Source of the DNA: JBAZWE01 sp041660545
GTDB taxonomy: Bacteria; Actinomycetota; Thermoleophilia; BMS3ABIN01
Direction: 5' to 3'
Length of the DNA: 23,314 nucleotides
Assembly (NCBI GenBank): GCA_041660545.1
Contig: JBAZWE010000024.1
Coordinates: 1-23,314, forward strand
Shown: positions 15,430-22,328 of the stretch, piece by piece
Layout of the letters: every line of letters starts with the position of its first letter
Position numbering within the stretch: the stretch's first letter is position 1
Notes under the pieces: model-generated
The model's input: only the letters and a program-made list of their open reading frames with translations
What the model was told of the DNA's origin: nothing
Database searches by the model: none
Program-made: the position numbers and the translations under genes

Positions 15430-17331
15430 ATATTCGACAACCGTTACGAAATAATCCGCCGGCTGGGAAGCGGCGGCATGGCCGATGTATACCTGGCAAA
15501 AGACACTCACCTGGGCCGGGAAGTGGCCATCAAAATCCTCTATAAACGCTACGCGCGTGATGAGGAGTTCGTGGCGCGTTTTCGCCGCGAGGCGCAGTCT
15601 GCCGCGGCTCTGAACCATCCCCACATAGTCAGCATATTCGACCGGGGTGAAGCCGACGGTAGTTACTACATCGCCATGGAGTATCTCGAGGGCAAGAGCC
15701 TTAAGGAAGTAATCCCCGAAAACGGTCTGGAACCCGTGCGTGCTATAGAAATCTCCATGCAGATTCTGCAGGCGCTCCAGTTCGCGCACGAGAACAACGT
15801 TATCCATCGAGATATCAAGCCGCATAATATCGTCATCAACGGGCGCGGCCAGGTGAAAGTCACCGACTTCGGCATCGCCCGCGCTGGAACCGCGCCGGCC
15901 ATGACCGAAACCGGCTCGATTATCGGCACGGCGCAATACCTCTCACCCGAGCAGGCGAAGGGGAAGGCCGTAGAGCAGAGCTCCGACCTCTATTCCATGG
16001 GAGTCGTACTATACGAGATGCTCACGGGCAAGGTCCCCTTCGAAGGTGAAAACCCGGTTGCCATAGCCTTGAAGCATCTGAGTGACATGCCGGTTCCACC
16101 ACAGGCGCTCGCGCCCCGGATCCCGGACAATTTAAACGCAGTCGTGATGCGGGCGCTTGCCAAGGACCCGCGCGACCGCTATCCGACCGCTGAAGAGTTT
16201 ATCGCAGACCTGGAGCGCTGCCGGCAGAACCTGCCGGTGACTGCCGCTGCCACTTCTGCCGACAACGCCATGACGAGCGTCATCCCTGCCGGAGTCGCGG
16301 CAGCTGCAGGTGCGGCTCTGGGCGCGGGTACTGACACCGCGAGGCCTGAAACACTAGATCCGACCATGGTCCGGCAGACCCAGCCTGGTTCGGGTGGCAA
16401 GAAGGGTATTGGCAATAAAAAGTATCTTTACATGTTGCTCGCCTTCGTGGCTCTGGCGGCAGCGGCTACAGGCATATACCTCCTGGCTTTTGCCCAGCAG
16501 GGCTCAATCCCGGTACCAAGTGTGACCGGCCTCGACAGAGTACAGGCAGAGGCCAATATCAAGGCGGTAGGACTGAAATCTGAAATCGAGTCCGAGGAAT
16601 TCAGCGATTCTGTCGCTGTCGGAAAGGTGATCAGACAAAATCCGGAGGCGGGCGCCAAGCTCAAGCAGGACGGTGTCGTGCGCCTGGTCATCAGCAAAGG
16701 AAGCAACAAGGTGGCCGTACCCGACTTCCTGGGACAGTCGTCCAACTACGCCGAGTCCAAGCTCAAGGAGGCCGGACTGACCGGCGACCGGCAACCTGAT
16801 GCATATTCGGCTTCCGTGGCGGAAGGCAATGTTGTTTCCCAGGATCCGGCTCCCGGCACCCAGGTTCAAAAAGGCTCCGCGGTAAAATATGTAGTCAGCA
16901 AGGGCCCTGAGCCTCCCAAGGAGGTCACTGTCCCCGATGTGACGACGATGACGACGAGCCAGGCGGAAACCAGTCTTGCCGCGGCGGGCCTGAAGCTGGG
17001 CGATGTGACCAAGCAAAATCACGCTTCCATGCCCAACGGCCAGATTATCAGCCAGAACCCGGCGGCGGGGTCGAAGGCCAAAGAGGGCTCGTCGGTAAGC
17101 GTCGTGATCAGTAAGGGCCCTGCACCGGTTCCAGTTACGGTGCCGGAGCTCTATAACATGACACAAGTGCAAGCGCAGGCGGCGCTGGACGCAAAGGGCC
17201 TGATTGGCTCGTTTCAGAAGGTATCCAACCCCGATGCCGCAACCCACGGATTTGTCTATGACCAGAACCCGGCGGTTGGTACCATAGTCGATGCGGGCAG
17301 CACAGTAACCGCTTATATAGGGAAACCGTAA
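15421..17331 (+). CDS. pknB: PknB: PASTA-domain Ser/Thr kinase (start codon disrupted)
   Basis: Senses muropeptides or lipid II outside and phosphorylates growth and division proteins inside. Counting from 15421: kinase domain about 8-270 with glycine loop GSGGMADVY (16-24), K38, H-R-D with D131, D-F-G with D149, and an activation loop with several threonines before S-P-E-Q. Then a juxtamembrane linker, one membrane helix (about 335-356), and four PASTA repeats (about 362-427, 430-497, 501-568, 572-636). No ATG, GTG or TTG exists in frame before ATG 15478, which lies inside the glycine loop and would give a broken kinase. The coding frame clearly extends back to about 15421, where only CTG is available. 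ATG 15411 and ATG 15372 would be in frame if one ACTG unit were missing. Confidence 0.9.
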   Translation: MTDIFDNRYEIIRRLGSGGMADVYLAKDTHLGREVAIKILYKRYARDEEFVARFRREAQSAAALNHPHIVSIFDRGEADGSYYIAMEYLEGKSLKEVIPENGLEPVRAIEISMQILQALQFAHENNVIHRDIKPHNIVINGRGQVKVTDFGIARAGTAPAMTETGSIIGTAQYLSPEQAKGKAVEQSSDLYSMGVVLYEMLTGKVPFEGENPVAIALKHLSDMPVPPQALAPRIPDNLNAVVMRALAKDPRDRYPTAEEFIADLERCRQNLPVTAAATSADNAMTSVIPAGVAAAAGAALGAGTDTARPETLDPTMVRQTQPGSGGKKGIGNKKYLYMLLAFVALAAAATGIYLLAFAQQGSIPVPSVTGLDRVQAEANIKAVGLKSEIESEEFSDSVAVGKVIRQNPEAGAKLKQDGVVRLVISKGSNKVAVPDFLGQSSNYAESKLKEAGLTGDRQPDAYSASVAEGNVVSQDPAPGTQVQKGSAVKYVVSKGPEPPKEVTVPDVTTMTTSQAETSLAAAGLKLGDVTKQNHASMPNGQIISQNPAAGSKAKEGSSVSVVISKGPAPVPVTVPELYNMTQVQAQAALDAKGLIGSFQKVSNPDAATHGFVYDQNPAVGTIVDAGSTVTAYIGKP

Positions 17332-17411
17332 ATTCGACTTCTGATTTCGCGCCCGTAAATATTCTTTGGCATTCTGCTGCATGATCGTGATTATCAAAAC
17401 CCCGGAGATTG

Positions 17412-18107
17412 ATGTTGCGTTGTCCTAATTGCGGTAAAGAAGTACTCGCCAGCGAGACATTCTGTGCTGCCTGCGGTTACATTCTTGGTCGAAAAAAGGT
17501 AGCCGGGGCAGCTGTGACAGATCCCCCGTACACGCCGAAAGACAATAAGGCGTGGCGTCTGGCCGCGATAATCATTGTCTTCGTTCTTCTGATTATCGAT
17601 CTTGCCGGGGTGGCTGGTCTTGCTTTAGCAAGACACAGTCTTCAGTCACTGGTTGATGAGGATCCGCCTGAAATAGAGGTGTTCGTGAAAAACACCGCTA
17701 CGCCTGTGTCGATACAGGGGCTGGGCCGTGAGATCGAGGCGATGCCCGAAGCAAGGAATGTCGTGTTCGTCAGCAAGGAAGAAGCCCTCCAGAGGCTGAG
17801 GGAGAGCCTGGCAGGGCACGAGGAAGTGCTGGATGCCCTTTCCGGAAATCCGTTGCCGCCATCATTTGTGATCACGCTCAGGGGTCCGGAAAACATCGAT
17901 GCCATGGCAAGCCGCTTCTTCAATAACCCGCTTGTCGACAATACTCCAGGAACGCACGACGGCGTAAAATATAGCTCTTCCTTCTGGCAAGATTACGACA
18001 ACAACACGAAGATTGTGAGCTATGCCCTGCTGGCTACGATCGTTTTCGCGGTCATATTGGCAGCGTCCACCATCATTTTACTGGTAAGGGCACTCTCAAC
18101 AAGATAA
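17412..18107 (+). CDS. Zinc-ribbon protein with isolated FtsX-type extracellular domain
   Basis: 231 residues, an architecture I do not know as a named family. An N-terminal zinc ribbon has C4/C7 and C18/C21. A charged linker follows, then membrane helix 1 (about 51-72) and an outside domain (about 86-187) that matches the FtsX extracellular domain: I-E-V-F-V-K-N-T-A-T, VVFVSKEEALQRLRESL and NPLPPSFVITL. Membrane helix 2 (about 201-226) is followed at once by the stop. FtsX proper continues with two more helices and a cytosolic loop that binds FtsE; these are absent, and no ftsE is seen. It lies 80 bases after pknB on the same strand. ATG 17412 preferred, with GGAG (17404-17407) four bases upstream. 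Role inferred: docking or sensing at the cell wall. Confidence 0.8.
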   Translation: MLRCPNCGKEVLASETFCAACGYILGRKKVAGAAVTDPPYTPKDNKAWRLAAIIIVFVLLIIDLAGVAGLALARHSLQSLVDEDPPEIEVFVKNTATPVSIQGLGREIEAMPEARNVVFVSKEEALQRLRESLAGHEEVLDALSGNPLPPSFVITLRGPENIDAMASRFFNNPLVDNTPGTHDGVKYSSSFWQDYDNNTKIVSYALLATIVFAVILAASTIILLVRALSTR

Positions 18108-18242
18108 ATACCCGTACGGCCGGCTGCTCATAAGAAAAAAGCCCCCGAAATTCCATAGATTCCGCTGTCCCCCATTTTACTGCCCGCTACGCTGACATCC
18201 TGGATCCGCAAGTCTCTCCGGTGGTATCTTTCCGCCGCTTTC

Positions 18243-18251
18243 TGCTAGAAT
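18243..18251 (+). promoter_or_regulatory. Candidate extended -10 promoter for the PIP synthase gene
   Basis: TG-C-TAGAAT matches an extended -10 element, 46 bases before the ATG of the PIP synthase gene and in the 190-base gap after the FtsX-domain gene. No convincing -35 hexamer is seen 17 bases upstream, which extended -10 promoters can tolerate. The rest of the gap shows no gene. Sequence match only. Confidence 0.35.
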
Positions 18252-18297
18252 CAGCCCGAAGCGGCCATTCTCGGCCGGAATACGAGGTTTTAAGAAA

Positions 18298-18945
18298 ATG
18301 CTTTATATCGAAAAGCTGAGGTACTTCTACAGCACCGAGGGCCGGCGGCTCTTTAATCCGCTCACAGCCATACTCGGCAAGACCCGCATCTCTCCCAACA
18401 TGCTTTCCGTGGCGGGGCTCGCTCTGACGATGGGAGCAGCGGTCCTGATCTGGTATGAACACTTCGTGACCGCCGCGATAGTTTTTTTCTTTGGCAGCGT
18501 TTGCGACATGCTGGACGGAGCGGTGGCGCGTCTCTCTGAAAAAGTGACGCCCCTGGGAGCTTTTCTGGACTCTACCTTCGATCGCATGGGTGAGGGGGTT
18601 ATACTGACGGCGATAGCTCTGGTTTACGCTCACGACGGCATTCTTTTCGAACATTATGACAATCTGTGGGTGGTGGGCGCGGCTTTCGCCACCATGATCG
18701 GCTCATTTCTTGTAAGCTACGCGCGCGCTCGCGCCGAGGCACTGGGCCTGGACTGCAAGGTCGGACTCATGACCAGACCGGAGCGACTTCTGCTGCTTGG
18801 CGTGGGCATGCTGTTCCAGAAGTTTGGCGTGCTGCCGGTTGTGATGTATATTCTAGCGGTGTTAACTGCCTTTACCGTGTTGCAGCGTATCCTGCACGTG
18901 CGGCGGCAGTTTAAGGAGGCGGCTTCGCACCCGGGGAATAGCTAA
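18298..18945 (+). CDS. pgsA: CDP-alcohol phosphatidyltransferase, probable phosphatidylinositol-phosphate synthase
   Basis: Joins inositol phosphate to CDP-diacylglycerol, giving phosphatidylinositol phosphate, at the inner membrane. 215 residues with about six membrane helices. The full family signature D-x2-D-G-x2-A-R-x8-G-x3-D-x3-D is present (D-M-L-D-G-A-V-A-R to L-D-S-T-F-D). The later cytosolic segment SYARARAEALGLDCKVGLM followed by RPER resembles actinobacterial PIP synthases more than PG-phosphate synthases. The neighbouring Ino1 gene, which supplies inositol phosphate, supports this substrate. GAGG lies about ten bases before the ATG. Other CDP-alcohol substrates (glycerol phosphate) cannot be excluded from sequence alone. 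Confidence 0.88.
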   Translation: MLYIEKLRYFYSTEGRRLFNPLTAILGKTRISPNMLSVAGLALTMGAAVLIWYEHFVTAAIVFFFGSVCDMLDGAVARLSEKVTPLGAFLDSTFDRMGEGVILTAIALVYAHDGILFEHYDNLWVVGAAFATMIGSFLVSYARARAEALGLDCKVGLMTRPERLLLLGVGMLFQKFGVLPVVMYILAVLTAFTVLQRILHVRRQFKEAASHPGNS

Positions 18946-19004
18946 CGGTATTCCCTGCCCGCGCGGCGTCGCAAATCATATGACAGCCTGGAGGTAAAAT
19001 TACC

Positions 19005-20213
19005 TTGAGTAAAACCGTGAGAGTCGCCATTATCGGCGTGGGAAACTGCGCCTCGTCCTTTGTGCAGGGAGTGGAATACTACAAGAAGGCCAAGGCCGGC
19101 GAGCAGGTTCCGGGCCTCATGCACGTCAATCTCGGTGGTTACCATATCAGCGACATCGAGTTCGTGGCCGCCATAGACATCGACGCCAACAAGGTGGGCA
19201 AGGACCTCTCCGAGGCTATCTACGCGCCGCCTAACAATACCGTTCGTTTCTGCGATGTTCCCAAAACCGGCATCAAGGTCGCACGCGGCATGACGCACGA
19301 CGGCATCGGCAAATACATGGCCAAGATAATCAAGAAGGCTCCCGGCCCCACCGACGATATCGTCGGTCTCCTCAAGAGCACAAAAACCGATGTGGTAGTG
19401 AGCTACCTGCCGGTCGGCAGCGAAGAGGCGACCAAGTGGTACGCGGAACAGATTCTCACCGCCGGTTGCGCCATGGTCAACTGCATCCCCGTCTTCATTG
19501 GCCGTGAGGCTTACTGGCAGGCCCGCTTCAAGGAGAAGGGGCTGCCAATTATAGGGGATGACATCAAGTCTCAAGTAGGCGCCACGATCGTTCACCGCAC
19601 CCTGGCGAGCCTTATGCTCGACCGCGGCGTCAGACTGGAGCGCACCAGCCAGCTCAACGTGGGCGGCAACTCCGACTTCATGAACATGCTCGAGCGCGAA
19701 CGCCTCGAGAGCAAAAAGATCTCCAAGACCAACGCCGTAACTTCGCTGATCGACTACGATATCGGCGCCGACAACGTGCACATCGGCCCCAGCGACCATG
19801 TCGCCTGGCTCGAAGACCGCAAGTGGGCCTACATCAGGCTTGAGGGACGCTCCTTCGGCGATGTTCCTCTGAACATCGAGCTCAAGCTGGAAGTCGTGGA
19901 CTCACCCAACTCGGCGGGAATAGTCATCGACGCCGTGCGTTGCGCCAAGCTGGCTCTCGACCGCGGCATCGCCGGCACGCTGGAGGGACCATCCTCCTAC
20001 TTCATGAAATCGCCTCCGAGACAGCATCCCGATGATGTGTGCCGTAACATGACAGAGGCCTTCATCGCCGGAACCTCAAACGCGGCTCTCACCGGCTCTG
20101 CTGATACAGCCTCGCCCGCACCAGCGAAACGGGCCGTGAAAAAGAAGGTAGCCCCAAAAAAGCCCGCCGCGAAGAAAAAACCTTCCGCGAAAAAAGCCTC
20201 GAAGAAAAAATAG
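19005..20213 (+). CDS. ino1: Inositol-3-phosphate synthase with lysine-rich tail
   Basis: Makes inositol 3-phosphate from glucose 6-phosphate with NAD as a recycled cofactor. 402 residues. The NAD-binding I-I-G-V-G-N-C-A-S (9-17) opens the Rossmann fold; V-N-C-I-P-V-F-I, G-D-D-I-K-S-Q-V-G-A-T and L-N-V-G-G-N-S-D-F are the conserved active-site blocks. The length is about 35-40 residues more than usual for actinobacterial Ino1: the last 37 residues form an Ala/Pro/Lys tail, with 14 lysines in the final 28. Start is TTG with GGAGG ten bases upstream. It follows the PIP synthase gene by about 60 bases, so the two probably form one operon, closed by the hairpin at 20243-20264. The catalytic call is secure; the tail's role is unknown. 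Confidence 0.95.
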   Translation: MSKTVRVAIIGVGNCASSFVQGVEYYKKAKAGEQVPGLMHVNLGGYHISDIEFVAAIDIDANKVGKDLSEAIYAPPNNTVRFCDVPKTGIKVARGMTHDGIGKYMAKIIKKAPGPTDDIVGLLKSTKTDVVVSYLPVGSEEATKWYAEQILTAGCAMVNCIPVFIGREAYWQARFKEKGLPIIGDDIKSQVGATIVHRTLASLMLDRGVRLERTSQLNVGGNSDFMNMLERERLESKKISKTNAVTSLIDYDIGADNVHIGPSDHVAWLEDRKWAYIRLEGRSFGDVPLNIELKLEVVDSPNSAGIVIDAVRCAKLALDRGIAGTLEGPSSYFMKSPPRQHPDDVCRNMTEAFIAGTSNAALTGSADTASPAPAKRAVKKKVAPKKPAAKKKPSAKKASKKK

Positions 20214-20242
20214 CGGGCGGGTTTTTGATTTATGCGCTACAA

Positions 20243-20264
20243 GGGCCGCCTCCGGCGGCCCTTT
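20243..20264 (+). terminator. Hairpin terminator after ino1
   Basis: A perfect eight-base GC-only stem, GGGCCGCC / GGCGGCCC, with a three-base TCC loop, is followed by TTTC and preceded by AA. It lies about 30 bases after the ino1 stop and before the glycosyltransferase gene. The T-run is short, but the stem is strong, so rho-independent termination of the pgsA-ino1 unit is likely. Confidence 0.7.
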
Positions 20265-20317
20265 CGGTGATGTGGATGAATGTTGCCACCCTCTCCTCTT
20301 TCCATTAACCTGTGTCC

Positions 20318-22270
20318 ATGACATTGCCGGCCGGACAGCTCAAGGTAGGTCTTGTCTCCCCATATGCCTGGACCTCCCGCTGGGGGGTAAACCGGCATAT
20401 ACGCGGTCTTGCCGTCACGCTGGCGGGATTGGGTCACGAGGTCTCGGTGATCGTTCCCGCGGAGGAGCGCAGTGGCGTCAGGTCTGCGCGTAAGCGGGCC
20501 AGGGCCGCCAAGCGTACCGCCCGTGGCAAGCGTAGGGCGAGAGGCCCCGGTTCAGTCCCGGCCAAAGCCAAGCGATCGACCTTGTCCACGAAAACCAGCG
20601 CAGACCCGTTTCGGCTAATCAAGATCAGTGGCACCTTCCGCTTTCCCTACAGTGAGTCCCTGGCGAACCTGGCGCTGCCACTGGATGTAACCGAGCAACT
20701 GAACCATCTTCTGAATGAAGAGATGTTCGACATCCTGCATGTACACGAACCCTATCCGCCAAGCCTCTCCTTCACCGCGCTCAGACTTGCTCAATGCCCT
20801 GTCGTGGCAACCTTCCATACCGGAGGGGAACGATTTTTAAGTTATCAGCTGATGCGTCCGGTGGTGGAGCGTTTCCTTTCCCGGCTGGATGGACGAATCT
20901 GTACATCACAGAACACACGTCGTATCGTCTCCAGTCATTTTCCGGGAAGCTACACGGTCATCGGCAGTGGAGTAGATACGGACAGGTTCTTCCCCGGGGA
21001 AACGGGCGGTGACGAGAAGCCGTTGGTTATCTTTGCAGCCTGGAGCGATCCCCGCAAGGGCATGGCCCTGTTGCTGCGCGCTATCCGCCTGCTGCCGGAG
21101 GACGTATCCCCCTTTGAGCTTGCCATCGTAGGTGGCGAAGACCTTGCCTGGCGCGATAATCTGGTTGTGCCGCGCAGACTGCGTGACCGGATTTCTTTTT
21201 CCGGACCGATCAGCGATGACCGTCTGCCCGAAGAGTATGATCGTGCCGAGATCCTCTGCGCCCCCTATGCGACGTCCGGGCTCACCACATCGATTCTTGA
21301 GGCCATGGCGGCCGGCACTGCTATAGTGGCGCCCGGGCAGGGGGGACTAAAGGAACTGGTGGGCGAAGGCGAGCAGGGGCTATTGCTCGATCATCCTTAC
21401 GCCTACAATCTGGCCGCTGGCCTTGTTGATCTGCTGCATGATTCCAAATCAAGACGTGCGCTGGGGACCCGGGCCGCGCGAAAGGCTGCTCGTTTTTCCT
21501 GGAGCAGGACAGCGTCACAAACAACAAGGATCTACCAGCGAGCCCATAAACGCCGACGGCGCGAGGCACCCCCGCATGGCGCGGTCGAGTCGGTCCGAAA
21601 AGGTGGGACAATTCTTGCGGACCTGCACATGCATACATCATATTCATCTGATTGTGCCACGACGCCCCGGGAGCTTTTAGCCGCCTGTGAGGAGTCGGGG
21701 CTTACTGCTATCGCGATAACCGATCACAACACTATCGAGGGAGCGCTGGAAGTCTCGCACCTCGCGCCAAAAAACATGCATGTGATCGTCGGTGAGGAGG
21801 TGATGACAAAAGAGGGTGAGATCATCGGCCTCTATCTTAACGAGGAAATCCCCATGGGCCTGACCGCTGTGGAAACAGTAAGGCGCATCCAGGAACAGGG
21901 TGCGCTGGTATATGTTCCCCATCCCTTTGACCCTTTACACTTGACGCCCTCGTATGCATTACTGGCAAGAATCGCCGCGGATATCGATATCCTCGAGGTC
22001 TATAATCCTCGCATCACCTTCGACTCCTTTAACGAAAAAGCGCGGCAGCTTGCCAGAAAGTACGATATCCCCGGAGGCGCCGGCAGTGACTGTCACGTTG
22101 TTCAGGGTATAGGATCTGCGATGTTATCGCTGAGGAAGTTCAGCAATCCGCACGAGCTTCTTGCCAGTCTGAGAGAGGCTGATATTATCCGCAGCAGCAT
22201 GAGTCCGATGTACCTTCACTCACTCAAGCTTCTTCAGGGCCGGCGAAGCCAGGAGAATAAAAGCCCATAG
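20318..22270 (+). CDS. PimA-like GT4 glycosyltransferase fused to a PHP phosphoesterase
   Basis: 650 residues from ATG 20318 (GTG 20312 is an alternative; neither has a visible ribosome site). The N-terminal part (about 8-410) is a GT4 retaining glycosyltransferase with PimA-like blocks: VGLVSPYAW with W-G-V-N-R-H, HVHEPYPPSLSFTALRLA, V-A-T-F-H-T, DPRKG with K247, and I-L-E-A-M-A-A-G with E328. The first glutamate of the usual E-x7-E motif is S320. An Arg/Lys/Ala-rich insert occupies about 51-92. After a basic linker, the C-terminal PHP domain (about 432-620) has D-L-H-M-H-T, I-T-D-H-N, V-G-E-E-V, P-H-P-F-D and G-S-D-C-H, a full set of likely metal ligands. Placed right after PIP synthase and Ino1, a role in inositol glycolipid synthesis is likely but inferred. 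Confidence 0.88.
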   Translation: MTLPAGQLKVGLVSPYAWTSRWGVNRHIRGLAVTLAGLGHEVSVIVPAEERSGVRSARKRARAAKRTARGKRRARGPGSVPAKAKRSTLSTKTSADPFRLIKISGTFRFPYSESLANLALPLDVTEQLNHLLNEEMFDILHVHEPYPPSLSFTALRLAQCPVVATFHTGGERFLSYQLMRPVVERFLSRLDGRICTSQNTRRIVSSHFPGSYTVIGSGVDTDRFFPGETGGDEKPLVIFAAWSDPRKGMALLLRAIRLLPEDVSPFELAIVGGEDLAWRDNLVVPRRLRDRISFSGPISDDRLPEEYDRAEILCAPYATSGLTTSILEAMAAGTAIVAPGQGGLKELVGEGEQGLLLDHPYAYNLAAGLVDLLHDSKSRRALGTRAARKAARFSWSRTASQTTRIYQRAHKRRRREAPPHGAVESVRKGGTILADLHMHTSYSSDCATTPRELLAACEESGLTAIAITDHNTIEGALEVSHLAPKNMHVIVGEEVMTKEGEIIGLYLNEEIPMGLTAVETVRRIQEQGALVYVPHPFDPLHLTPSYALLARIAADIDILEVYNPRITFDSFNEKARQLARKYDIPGGAGSDCHVVQGIGSAMLSLRKFSNPHELLASLREADIIRSSMSPMYLHSLKLLQGRRSQENKSP

Positions 22271-22328
22271 TCAAACAATGTTTTTTCAATATCCCGCGAG
22301 AGATCTTTAGGAAGGAAAGCGCGCTGCG

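Noticed and set aside
16504..17397. 297-residue minus-strand frame opposite the PASTA repeats
   Set aside because: Antisense of four clear PASTA domains; Arg/Leu-rich low-information sequence typical of a GC-rich shadow.
18942..19799. 285-residue minus-strand frame opposite ino1
   Set aside because: Shadow of a strongly conserved enzyme; no motif or ribosome site of its own.
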